Shown: positions 1 to 5,828 of the stretch, one piece after another
How the letters are laid out: every line of letters starts with the position of its first letter
How positions within the stretch are numbered: position 1 is the stretch's first letter
The notes under the pieces: model-generated
What the model saw: the letters and a program-made list of their open reading frames with translations, nothing else
What the model was told of the DNA's origin: nothing
The model's database searches: none
Translations under genes and position numbers: made by a program
Source of the DNA: Candidatus Bipolaricaulota bacterium
GTDB taxonomy: Bacteria > Bipolaricaulota > Bipolaricaulia > RBG-16-55-9
NCBI GenBank assembly: GCA_027021605.1
Contig: JALUUA010000185.1
Span: 1-9,696, forward strand
Length of the DNA: 9,696 nucleotides
Direction: 5' to 3'

Positions 1-458
1 GGAGCGCCATCGGCGTGGAGTGCCAGGCCACCACGGCCTCCTTCCCGCAGCTGGTCACCGAGCTGCTCACCGGGACGTTTACGGGCTACATCACCATCGG
101 GCTTACGGGCGGCAACCCGCAGGGCGCCGTCAACGTGATCCCGTGTGGCACGGTCCTCCACTTCTGGAACGTGGCCTGTCCGGAGGACCCCACCGAGGAC
201 GAGCTCGTGCTCGAGGAGCTGTGGCTGGCGGGCTTCAACGCCACCAGCGTGGAGGAGGCGGTGGCCGCCTACGACGTCTACCAGGCGGCCTGGATGGAGC
301 GGCCGCTCTACCTGCACCTGGCCACCACCAACGCGCTGTTCGTGCAGCGGACGGACCGGATCGCCAACACGGGTCGGGCGATCAACGGGAACACGAACGT
401 CAAGTTCCGCTGTGACCTGCCCGGCCAGTCCCCGTCCTGCGCCGAGGCCAACCCGTAA
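1..458 (+). CDS. C-terminal part of an ABC transporter substrate-binding protein (peptide/SBP_bac_5-like), 5' truncated
   Basis: The reading frame is open from the window edge (first full codon at 3) to TAA at 456-458, giving about 151 residues. The apparent GTG start at 15 is only an internal Val codon. I read it as the last quarter of an extracytoplasmic binding protein of the oligopeptide/dipeptide type, which would capture substrate outside the membrane and deliver it to the permeases. The basis is mainly context: two DppB/DppC-type permeases follow on the same strand. The region PLYLHLATTNALFVQRTDRI resembles the conserved C-terminal strands of SBP_bac_5 proteins. The fragment has five cysteines (in VEC, IPC, VAC, FRC and SPSC), unusual for this family and suggestive of disulfides in the exported protein. 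The signal peptide or lipobox would lie upstream and cannot be checked. The substrate is unknown. Confidence 0.7.
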   Translation, partial: SAIGVECQATTASFPQLVTELLTGTFTGYITIGLTGGNPQGAVNVIPCGTVLHFWNVACPEDPTEDELVLEELWLAGFNATSVEEAVAAYDVYQAAWMERPLYLHLATTNALFVQRTDRIANTGRAINGNTNVKFRCDLPGQSPSCAEANP

Positions 459-492
459 GCGCGGTGGGGGCCGAAACCGAGGTCGAGACAGG

Positions 493-512
493 CCCCACGG
501 TCGGCCGTGGGG
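493..512 (+). terminator. GC-rich hairpin downstream of the binding-protein gene
   Basis: Perfect 8-bp stem CCCCACGG / CCGTGGGG with a TCGG tetraloop, starting 34 nt after the binding-protein stop codon. GGTC at 481-484 and GACC at 515-518 could add an outer helix. No T-tract follows, so it is more likely an mRNA 3'-end stabilising or attenuating hairpin than a classical intrinsic terminator. Confidence 0.5.
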
Positions 513-525
513 GAGACCCAAGGCC

Positions 526-551
526 CAAGCTAAGCTGAGCTTGAGCTAAGC
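526..551 (+). repeat. Degenerate pentamer array (TRAGC units) upstream of dppB
   Basis: Consecutive units CAAGC, TAAGC, TGAGC, (extra T), TGAGC, TAAGC occupy this stretch between the two hairpins. The array is non-coding. It closely resembles the TGANC array at 1748-1777 in front of the next permease gene, the only other place in the window where I noticed such a run. Confidence 0.6.
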
Positions 552-554
552 GAG

Positions 555-605
555 GAAGAGAGAGGAGCGTGCGGGAAAAGAGCCAAAGCGCGCTCCTCTC
601 TCTTC
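555..605 (+). terminator. Long hairpin between binding-protein and permease genes
   Basis: An 18-nt left arm (555-572) pairs along its whole length with 588-605, including one G-U pair. The loop is 15 nt (573-587). The stem is mostly a GA-rich strand against a CT-rich strand. The downstream sequence is T-rich only loosely (GCATTTCCT), so termination may be partial. Its place after the binding-protein gene and before a fresh promoter fits the common design in which binding-protein mRNA is made in excess of permease mRNA. Confidence 0.6.
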
Positions 606-647
606 GCATTTCCTCTGCCCACGCGTCAGGGCCGGTTCCTTGCGCGG

Positions 648-653
648 TATAAT
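648..653 (+). promoter_or_regulatory. Probable -10 box (TATAAT) of the permease genes
   Basis: A perfect sigma70-type -10 hexamer TATAAT lies 60 nt before the dppB start and downstream of the 555-605 hairpin. The hexamer at 17-nt spacing (625-630, GTCAGG) is a poor -35 match and no extended TG is present, so the promoter may depend on an activator or on the -10 alone. It would transcribe dppB-dppC separately from the binding-protein gene. Confidence 0.5.
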
Positions 654-690
654 CGCGTCGAGTAAGATGGGCGGTCCGGAGGAGCGCTTT

Positions 691-723
691 GTGAGGAAGG
701 AAGGAACCCCAGAATGCTCTTAG
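691..723 (+). CDS. Possible 10-codon leader ORF overlapping the dppB start
   Basis: GTG at 691 opens a short frame encoding MRKEGTPECS and ending at TAG 721-723, 7 nt past the dppB ATG. A strong Shine-Dalgarno-like GGAGGAG (678-684) sits 6 nt before the GTG. The dppB ribosome site (GAGGAAGGAAGG, 693-704) lies inside this mini-ORF, so translating it would cover that site and end where dppB begins. This is the geometry of translational coupling by termination-reinitiation. Whether it is translated is unknown. The alternative is that GGAGGAG is a chance upstream match. Confidence 0.3.
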   Translation: MRKEGTPECS

Positions 724-1730
724 GCTACATCTTTCGCCGCATTTTGTACATGCTCCCCATCCTCATCGTGGTGACGCTCATCATCTTCCTCCTGACGTAC
801 CTGCAGCCGGGGGACGTCGTGGACGCGATGTGCGGGCTAAGCTGCCCCCAGGAGATTCGCGAGCGGCTCCGCGAGGTCTACGGCCTGGACGACCCCTTCG
901 TCGTGCAGTACTTGCGATGGGTGAAGGGGGTCTTCACCGAGCTGGACTTCGGGTACTCCCCCATCCGGAAGATGCCGGCCTGGGAGGCGCTGGTGGGGGA
1001 GGGGCGCTGGGGGTATACGCTCCTGTTGGTGCTCACGGCCATGTTCGTGAGCTGGGCGGTGGCGATTCCCATCGGGATCTACTCGGCCACCCACAAGTAC
1101 TCCCCGGCCGACCACGCCTTTACGTTCTTGGGCTTTCTGGGGATCTCGGTGCCCAACTTCATCCTCGGCCTCTTCTTCATCTGGCTGATGGTAGCGATCG
1201 TCAAGGTCGGCCAGATCCCCGTTCAATTCGGCTGCATCACCCAGCTGACCGTCGGGGAGTTTTTCAGCCCCAGCTGCCGGGACGCCCCCTGGGGGATAAG
1301 CAAGTTCCTCGACTTCCTGTGGCACTTCTTGCCCCCGGTGTTGATCCTCTCGGCGGCCAACACCGCGGCGGTCATCCGCTACATGCGCGGCAGCCTCCTC
1401 GACGTCCTCAAGATGGACTACATCCAGACCGCGCGGGCCAAGGGGCTCTCGGAGCGGGTCGTGATCTACAAGCACGCGGTGCGAAACGCCATCAACCCCC
1501 TCATCAGCATGCTGGGGTTCTGGATCCCCTACATGCTGGAGGGGGCCCTGGTGATCGCGATCATCTTCAACCTGCCCCAGATCGAGAAGACGTTTATCGA
1601 GTCACTGGAGAACCGGGACTACGCGGTGGTGATGAGCGGGCTCTTCGTCTTCAGCCTGATCCTGATGATCGGCAACCTCATCGCCGACATCCTGTTGGCC
1701 ATCTCGGACCCGAAGATCCGCTACGAGTGA
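714..1730 (+). CDS. dppB: ABC transporter permease, DppB/OppB family
   Basis: One of two membrane subunits of a peptide/nickel-type ABC importer, forming the channel with the DppC-type partner encoded just downstream. At 338 aa it is normal for the family. It has an N-terminal membrane segment (about residues 10-30), a long external loop containing QPGD and the family-typical YGLDDP (56-61), membrane segments near 102-126, 137-163 and 206-222, and two more near the C-terminus. The cytoplasmic EAA loop that docks the ATPase runs from about 235 to 260 (DYIQTARAKGL at its start). ATG 714 is preceded by a purine-rich ribosome site ending at 704. Odd points: Cys pairs C40/C44 and C174/C188 lie in predicted external loops. 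No ATPase gene is in the window, so the ATPases must be encoded elsewhere. The dpp name reflects the family and does not imply a proven dipeptide substrate. Confidence 0.92.
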   Translation: MLLGYIFRRILYMLPILIVVTLIIFLLTYLQPGDVVDAMCGLSCPQEIRERLREVYGLDDPFVVQYLRWVKGVFTELDFGYSPIRKMPAWEALVGEGRWGYTLLLVLTAMFVSWAVAIPIGIYSATHKYSPADHAFTFLGFLGISVPNFILGLFFIWLMVAIVKVGQIPVQFGCITQLTVGEFFSPSCRDAPWGISKFLDFLWHFLPPVLILSAANTAAVIRYMRGSLLDVLKMDYIQTARAKGLSERVVIYKHAVRNAINPLISMLGFWIPYMLEGALVIAIIFNLPQIEKTFIESLENRDYAVVMSGLFVFSLILMIGNLIADILLAISDPKIRYE

Positions 1731-1747
1731 GGGCCACCGAAGGTCGT

Positions 1748-1777
1748 TGAGCTGAGCTGAGCTGAACTGAACTGATC
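1748..1777 (+). repeat. Tandem TGANC pentamers between dppB and dppC
   Basis: Six head-to-tail pentamers: TGAGC three times, TGAAC twice, then TGATC. They lie between the dppB stop (1730) and the dppC ribosome site (about 1779-1785). Unit gain or loss here would change spacing but no reading frame. It resembles the array at 526-551. Confidence 0.8.
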
Positions 1778-1787
1778 GAAAGGGGAC

Positions 1788-3044
1788 ATGGGAAACGCAA
1801 AGACCACGGCGCCGACGAGGGTAGAGCCTCCGAAGCCGCCCGCCCCGGAGGAGGAGCTGGGCTACCGGCCCCTTTCCCAGCGGCAGCTGATCTGGCGGCG
1901 GTTCCGCCGCCACAAGCTCGGCTTGCTCGGCGGGATCACCATCCTGTTCCTGCTGCTGATCTTCCTGTTTGCCGAGTTCATCTCCCCGAACAACTACTGG
2001 GTGCTCTACAAGGACTACCCCTACGTGCCCCCGATGATCACCCAGATCCACTTCGACGGGCTCCGGCCCTACGTCCACGGGCTGGCCAAGCGGCAGGCCT
2101 GCATCGACCTCGACTTGAATATCATCCAGTACTGTCGGGACTTCCCCCCCGATGCGAACCCGCGCCGTCTGCCCGGGGTCTACGTCTACAAGGAAACGGA
2201 CCAGAAGTACTACTTGAAGTTTTTCGTGCGGGGCCCGGAGTACAAGCTGTTCGGGTTCATCCCCACGAACATCCACCTCATCGGGACGGGCGAGCCGATG
2301 CGGAGCCCGGGGCAGTTCTTCCCCTTCGGAACGGATAAGCAGGGGCGCGACCTCTTCGCCATGGTGCTCTTCGGGGGGCGGGTGACCCTGGCGATCGCGC
2401 CGCTGGTCATCCTGATCAGCTTCCTGGTGGGGATGTTCCTCGGCGGCCTCTCCGGGTACCTGGGGGGCGCCGTTGACACCTTCCTGCAACGCCTGGCGGA
2501 GATCGTGATGTCCCTGCCGCGCCTCGCTTTGCTGCTGGCCATCTCGGGGATCGTCTCCAGCCTCGGGCTCATCCCGCCCATGGTCCGCTTCTGGACGATC
2601 GTGGGGTTGCTCAGCATGGTGAGCTGGGCCCCGATCGCCCGGGTGATCCGCGGCCAGTTCCTGGCGCTGCGCGAGTCCGAGTACACCCAGGCCGCCCGGG
2701 CGCTCGGCGCCGGCAACCTGCGCATCATCTTCCGGCACATCCTGCCCAACATCATGAGCTACTTGGTCGTGGCCGCCACCCTCGCCGTTCCGGACATCAT
2801 CATCTTGGAGAGCATCCTCAGCTTCCTGGGGTACGGGATTCAGCACCCCCTTACCAGCTGGGGGATGTTGCTCAACAGCCTCGTCGGGGAGGGCTTCCAG
2901 TTCGAGGTGCAATATCACAGCTGGCTCCTCATCCCCGCGGCGTTCATCGTCATCACCGTGCTCGCCTTCAACTTCCTCGGGGACGCCCTGCGGGACGCGG
3001 TGGACCCCTACACCGTCGCGGAGGTGAAGGAGGAGGGGCACTGA
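1788..3044 (+). CDS. dppC: ABC transporter permease, DppC/OppC family, with a large external insertion
   Basis: Second membrane subunit of the importer and partner of the preceding DppB-type protein. The N-terminus is a Pro/Glu-rich cytoplasmic tail, then an OppC_N-type segment (WRRFRRHKLG, 37-45, followed by a membrane helix about 46-65). The family signature GTDKQGRDLF is at 181-190, followed by the core permease helices. The EAA loop is at about 298-322 (EYTQAARALGAGN, ending near ILPNI). At 418 aa it is about 100 residues longer than usual DppC proteins. The excess is the external region between about 66 and 178, which carries C105 and C116. ATG 1788 follows AAAGGGG at good spacing and starts 57 nt after the dppB stop, so the two are co-transcribed. 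The substrate cannot be inferred. Confidence 0.92.
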   Translation: MGNAKTTAPTRVEPPKPPAPEEELGYRPLSQRQLIWRRFRRHKLGLLGGITILFLLLIFLFAEFISPNNYWVLYKDYPYVPPMITQIHFDGLRPYVHGLAKRQACIDLDLNIIQYCRDFPPDANPRRLPGVYVYKETDQKYYLKFFVRGPEYKLFGFIPTNIHLIGTGEPMRSPGQFFPFGTDKQGRDLFAMVLFGGRVTLAIAPLVILISFLVGMFLGGLSGYLGGAVDTFLQRLAEIVMSLPRLALLLAISGIVSSLGLIPPMVRFWTIVGLLSMVSWAPIARVIRGQFLALRESEYTQAARALGAGNLRIIFRHILPNIMSYLVVAATLAVPDIIILESILSFLGYGIQHPLTSWGMLLNSLVGEGFQFEVQYHSWLLIPAAFIVITVLAFNFLGDALRDAVDPYTVAEVKEEGH

Positions 3045-3133
3045 TCCGGATCCTCTCCCTCCCCTACCTCCGCCCGCCCCGCCGCTTCCCGCCCGGGGGA
3101 ACGAAAACGAAAGTGTGAAACGGGACCCGGACC

Positions 3134-3949
3134 ATGGTGCAGGAGAAGCGCATCGCCATAGTGGGCTTGGGCAAGATCGGGGGCACCCTCGCCCGGGGCC
3201 TCATCCAGAGGCGGGTGGTTCCCGCCAAGAACTTGGCGGGGAGCACCGCCCACGAGTCCACCGCCCGGGAGGCCGCCGAGCGCTACGGGATTGAAGTGCT
3301 CACGGACAACGCCGCGCTGGTGCGGGGGCGGGATATCGTCATTTTGGCCGTAAAGCCCCAGAGCATGGCCCGCGTTCTCGAGGAGATCCGCGGGGCGGTG
3401 GCGCCCGAGCAGCTGGTGATCACCCTCGCGGCGGCCACCACCACCCGCTTCGTGGAGGAGCAGTTGGGGCAGGAGATCTCCGTGGTGCGGGCGATGCCCA
3501 ACACCCCCTGCCTGGTGGGCCAGGGGATGACCGTGCTGTGTCCGGGGCGGTATGCTGCGCCCGAACACGTGGAGATCGCGCGGGAGATCTTCGCCGCCGT
3601 GGGCCGGGTGGAGGTGATCGACAACGAGGAGCTGATGGACGCCGTGACGGGCCTCTCGGGCAGCGGACCCGCGTACTGCTACATCATGATCGAGGCGCTG
3701 GCCGAGGGGGGGGTTAAGGTGGGCCTGCCCCGGGAGCTGGCCACCCTTTTAGCCGCCCAGTCGATGCTGGGGGCGGCCCAGATGGTGCTGGAGACGGGGG
3801 AGCACCCGGCCAAGCTGAAGGACAACGTCACCACCCCCGCGGGCACCACGGTGGACGGGCTGCTGGAGCTGGAGGCGGGCGGCGTGCGCGTCTCGCTCAT
3901 CAAGGCCGTCGACCGGGCCACGCAGAAGTCCAAAGAGCTTTCGCGGTGA
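3134..3949 (+). CDS. proC: Pyrroline-5-carboxylate reductase
   Basis: Cytosolic enzyme that reduces 1-pyrroline-5-carboxylate to proline with NAD(P)H, the last step of proline synthesis. At 271 aa it is full length. The N-terminus has the Rossmann dinucleotide site (GLGKIGGTLA, 12-21). The middle carries RAMPNTP. The C-terminal dimerisation/active-site domain has GLSGSGPAY and DNVTTPAGTT, the ProC signature region. An in-frame TGA at 3116-3118 excludes a longer start, so ATG 3134 (or the adjacent GTG 3137) is the start. There is no clear Shine-Dalgarno before it. The 89-bp gap after dppC is C-rich and shows no convincing promoter or terminator, so proC may be read through from the permease operon although it is functionally unrelated. 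It ends 10 bp from the convergent 39-aa gene. Confidence 0.96.
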   Translation: MVQEKRIAIVGLGKIGGTLARGLIQRRVVPAKNLAGSTAHESTAREAAERYGIEVLTDNAALVRGRDIVILAVKPQSMARVLEEIRGAVAPEQLVITLAAATTTRFVEEQLGQEISVVRAMPNTPCLVGQGMTVLCPGRYAAPEHVEIAREIFAAVGRVEVIDNEELMDAVTGLSGSGPAYCYIMIEALAEGGVKVGLPRELATLLAAQSMLGAAQMVLETGEHPAKLKDNVTTPAGTTVDGLLELEAGGVRVSLIKAVDRATQKSKELSR

Positions 3950-3959
3950 GGGGTCGGCA

Positions 3960-4079
3960 CTAGGAGCGAGGCTTCTGTCCCGGCCGACGCTGCCGCACCC
4001 ACGCCCAAAGGAGTGCGCCCAACCCGAGCCCCATGCCGGCGATAAAGATCCCCATGAGCAACAGAGTAACGCTATCCAT
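3960..4079 (-). CDS. Small single-pass membrane protein, 39 aa
   Basis: ATG at 4079-4077 overlaps the end of the preceding 79-aa gene by 8 nt and has a GGGAG-type ribosome site just upstream. The product begins MDSVTLLLMGIFIAGMG and forms one hydrophobic helix (about residues 4-28, glycine-rich), followed by a basic tail (WVRQRRPGQKPRS). It would have a short outside N-terminus and a cytoplasmic positive tail. I do not recognise a family. Overlap with the neighbouring small membrane gene implies co-translation and perhaps a joint complex. It is convergent with proC, ending 10 bp from that gene's stop. Its size means automated callers may miss it. Support is the ribosome site, the overlap and the clean membrane-protein composition. 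Confidence 0.65.
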   Translation of the reverse strand: MDSVTLLLMGIFIAGMGLGLGALLWAWVRQRRPGQKPRS

Positions 4080-4311
4080 GCTTCTCCCTTTCTTGTTGCC
4101 CTTCGAGTGACCGCCTGCGGGACCACCGCTCCTGAGCAGCGATCAACAAGGAACCCACCAGGTAAAACCCTACCCAAATGCTTAAGCCCCACAACGTCCA
4201 AGGGACTCGGAACTCGCCCGCAACGATTTGTCCAACCACCAAGCCACCGAACCCTAGATTGGCCGCATCCATAAGCTTCTCTCCCAAGGTGCGAAGCCAT
4301 CTTTGCTCCAT
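4072..4311 (-). CDS. Small two-helix membrane protein, 79 aa
   Basis: The protein starts MEQRWLRTLGEKLMDAANLG, followed by two hydrophobic segments (about 17-33 and 38-59) and a highly charged C-terminal tail (ERWSRRR, then Gln/Glu/Lys-rich). This layout loosely resembles small membrane proteins of the DUF6722 type, but I cannot confirm the family. The frame stays open far upstream opposite the HMG-CoA-synthase-like gene; that extension is a shadow. ATG 4311 has no Shine-Dalgarno but lies 7 nt after an extended -10 box, so the mRNA is probably leaderless. An alternative start at Met14 (4272) has a GGGAGAG ribosome site 6 nt upstream; I prefer the longer form because the LGEK...DAANLG stretch looks like an amphipathic lead-in. 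It is co-transcribed with the 39-aa gene and divergent from the operon starting at 4414. Confidence 0.7.
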   Translation of the reverse strand: MEQRWLRTLGEKLMDAANLGFGGLVVGQIVAGEFRVPWTLWGLSIWVGFYLVGSLLIAAQERWSRRRSLEGQQEREKHG

Positions 4312-4318
4312 CGAAGTG

Positions 4319-4327
4319 AGTATAGCA
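4319..4327 (-). promoter_or_regulatory. Extended -10 promoter for the small membrane-protein pair
   Basis: On the minus strand TGC-TATACT reads as a TGn extended -10 element (hexamer 4324-4319). No good -35 lies at 17-18 nt spacing. Transcription would begin about 4312, one base before the ATG at 4311, giving a leaderless mRNA. Confidence 0.5.
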
Positions 4328-4347
4328 TTGCCTAAGGCCGAGCACCA

Positions 4348-4376
4348 TTGACCCCGAGGGGAGCGGGAGGTACCAT
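4348..4376 (+). promoter_or_regulatory. Sigma70-like promoter of the HMGS-like/DUF35/thiolase operon
   Basis: TTGACC (4348-4353), a 17-nt spacer and TACCAT (4371-4376) match the -35/-10 consensus 5/6 and 4/6. The expected start is near 4383, leaving about a 30-nt leader that holds the ribosome site of the gene at 4414. It is back-to-back with the minus-strand extended -10 about 20 bp away. Confidence 0.5.
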
Positions 4377-4413
4377 GAGCCAACCCTAGGGGGCTTAGAG
4401 GGTGGGATTTTCC

Positions 4414-5418
4414 ATGGCTCAGCTGGTCGGGTATGGGGTATACATCCCTCGATTGCGCCTGGCAGCGGCGGAGATCCACGCCGCCTGGGGGCGCGCCGGG
4501 GGCCGCGGGGAGAAGGCCGTCGTCCCCCCGGACGAGGATCCCCTTACCATGGGCGTCAAAGCCGCGCAGGCCGCCCTCGCCCAAGCTGGGGTCGAAGGGC
4601 AACAACTGAACACGGTTCTGGCCGCCAGCACCTCCACGGGCTACGCCGAGGGAGCTCTGGCCGCCCCGCTGGCCTATCACCTGGGAGCCGAGGGCGACGT
4701 GCTGGTAGGGGACTTCGGGCTCTCGGCCCGCTCCGCGACGGCCGCGATCCGCGCGGCGATGAACGCTCTCATCTCCGGTCGTGGCGAGTACGGCTTGGTC
4801 GTGGCCGCCGAGAAGCTGATCGCCGAGCCGGGCTCCTCCTACGAGCTGAGCTACGCAGGGGGCGCGGGGGCGCTCCTCTTCGCTTCTCAAGGGCAAGGGG
4901 GATTTGCTGAGATCGTGGGATTTGCTGCGCACACGAGCGGGTTCGTGGGCCGCTCCCGCCGCGAGGGGCGCTTTCACGGCCTCGTCGACGAGCGCTTCGT
5001 GATGCAGCAGTTCCTCGCCCACACCCAAGGGGCCGTCGAGCGCCTCTTGGATACAACGGGCATCACGCGCGAGGAGGTGACCCACATAGTAGTGCAGGCC
5101 CCCGAGGGCCGCTGGGCCGCCCGGGCCCTCAAAAAGCTGGGCATCCCCCCCGAGAGGCTCGCCTCGACGTTTCCCCAAGTGGGCTACGCCGGGTCTGCTT
5201 CGTTGTTGATCGACTTGGCGTGGGCCCTCGAGCGCTCCAATCCGGGCGATCTCATAGTGGCCGTCTCCTTCGGCCCCGGGGGGAGCGACGCGCTCGCCGT
5301 TCGTGTCACGAAGCCCCCACCGGGGGCGGATGTGGAAGCGCAACTGCAGCGCAGGGAGAGGGTGAGCTATCCCGTCTATTTGCGCTATCTGGGGCTTCTG
5401 GGAGGGGAACGACGATGA
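4414..5418 (+). CDS. HMG-CoA synthase-like thiolase-fold protein, probably without the catalytic residues
   Basis: Member of the archaeal/bacterial HMG-CoA synthase branch of the thiolase superfamily, 334 aa. The N-terminus MAQLVGYGVYIPRLR is typical of that branch, which decides the start: ATG 4414 with GAGGGTGGG upstream, not the GTG at 4402. Later landmarks are the EYGLVVAAEK strand (125-134), YAGGAGALLFA (147-157) and the C-terminal SFGPGGSDALAV. Aligned by eye to archaeal HMG-CoA synthases, the nucleophile motif ACKAGT corresponds to SARSAT (104-109), placing Ala105 at the catalytic Cys. GSES corresponds to ASTS (71-74 or so; Thr73/74 replaces the catalytic Glu), and FHQP corresponds to VQAP (227-230; Gln228 replaces the catalytic His). 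It therefore probably cannot make HMG-CoA. It overlaps the DUF35 gene by ATGA and likely works as a scaffold or CoA-channel subunit of the encoded complex. Family assignment is firm; loss of catalysis is inferred. Confidence 0.85.
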   Translation: MAQLVGYGVYIPRLRLAAAEIHAAWGRAGGRGEKAVVPPDEDPLTMGVKAAQAALAQAGVEGQQLNTVLAASTSTGYAEGALAAPLAYHLGAEGDVLVGDFGLSARSATAAIRAAMNALISGRGEYGLVVAAEKLIAEPGSSYELSYAGGAGALLFASQGQGGFAEIVGFAAHTSGFVGRSRREGRFHGLVDERFVMQQFLAHTQGAVERLLDTTGITREEVTHIVVQAPEGRWAARALKKLGIPPERLASTFPQVGYAGSASLLIDLAWALERSNPGDLIVAVSFGPGGSDALAVRVTKPPPGADVEAQLQRRERVSYPVYLRYLGLLGGERR

Positions 5419-5828
5419 CGGCACCCGAAGTCTGGCGGATCGCCCGGGAGAACGCGCGGCTGGTGGGGTATCGCTGCACCCAATGCGGCTGGGTGGCCTT
5501 CCCGGAGCGCAAGCGGGTTTGCAAGCGCTGCCGCGCAGCTCCCGCGGACTTTGAGGAGGTAAAACTCAAGCCCTATGGGCAGGTCCTCTCGTACGTGGTC
5601 CAGCACCGCCTGCCCGCGGGCTTTGAGACGCCCCTTCCGCTGGCCGTCGTCGAGCTGGCGGACGGCCCGCGGGTCTACGGGCACCTTGTGGAGTGCGCCC
5701 CCGAGGACGTCGAGGTGGGGATGGAGGTCGAGGCCGACCTGCGGGTGATGTACGAGGAGAACGGGGCGCGGGTCTACTCCTACAAGTTCCGGCCCCGCTC
5801 CCTTGAGCCGAGCCGGGGGGGATCGTGA
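5415..5828 (+). CDS. DUF35 zinc-ribbon / OB-fold acyl-CoA-associated protein
   Basis: 137-aa protein with an N-terminal helix, a rubredoxin-like zinc ribbon (C21-x2-C24 and C36-x2-C39) and a C-terminal OB-fold (about 48-137). This is the standard DUF35 (ChsH2/BbsA-like) architecture. Such proteins have no catalysis of their own; they bridge thiolase-fold partners and help form a CoA-binding site, as in the archaeal thiolase/HMG-CoA-synthase complex and in benzoylsuccinyl-CoA thiolase. The start is ATG 5415, overlapping the stop of the HMGS-like gene by ATGA, with ribosome site GGGAGGGG about 8 nt upstream. A longer open frame back to 5220 is a shadow of the preceding gene. The stop overlaps the thiolase start as TGATG. 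Full conservation of the four zinc cysteines argues that the complex assembles. Confidence 0.9.
   Translation: MTAPEVWRIARENARLVGYRCTQCGWVAFPERKRVCKRCRAAPADFEEVKLKPYGQVLSYVVQHRLPAGFETPLPLAVVELADGPRVYGHLVECAPEDVEVGMEVEADLRVMYEENGARVYSYKFRPRSLEPSRGGS

Noticed and set aside
1602..3041. 479-codon open frame on the minus strand opposite dppC
   Set aside because: Composition is His/Asp/Glu/Gly/Arg-rich without any domain, it lies antisense to a clear permease, and long antisense frames are expected in GC-rich coding DNA.
3045..3133. Promoter or terminator between dppC and proC
   Set aside because: The spacer is C-rich followed by an A-rich stretch, with no good hexamer pair or hairpin plus T-tract.
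3953..3988. GTCGGC...GCCGAC inverted repeat near the proC / 39-aa gene junction
   Set aside because: The stem is only 6 bp with a 24-nt loop and no T-tract on either strand, so it is not a convincing terminator.
4402..4413. GTG start four codons upstream for the HMGS-like gene
   Set aside because: It would lie within the ribosome site and the family N-terminus begins at ATG 4414.
4312..5424. Upstream extension of the 79-aa membrane gene to a 450-aa minus-strand protein
   Set aside because: The extension is antisense to the HMGS-like gene with low-complexity shadow composition; only the part from 4311 down has membrane-protein character and a promoter.
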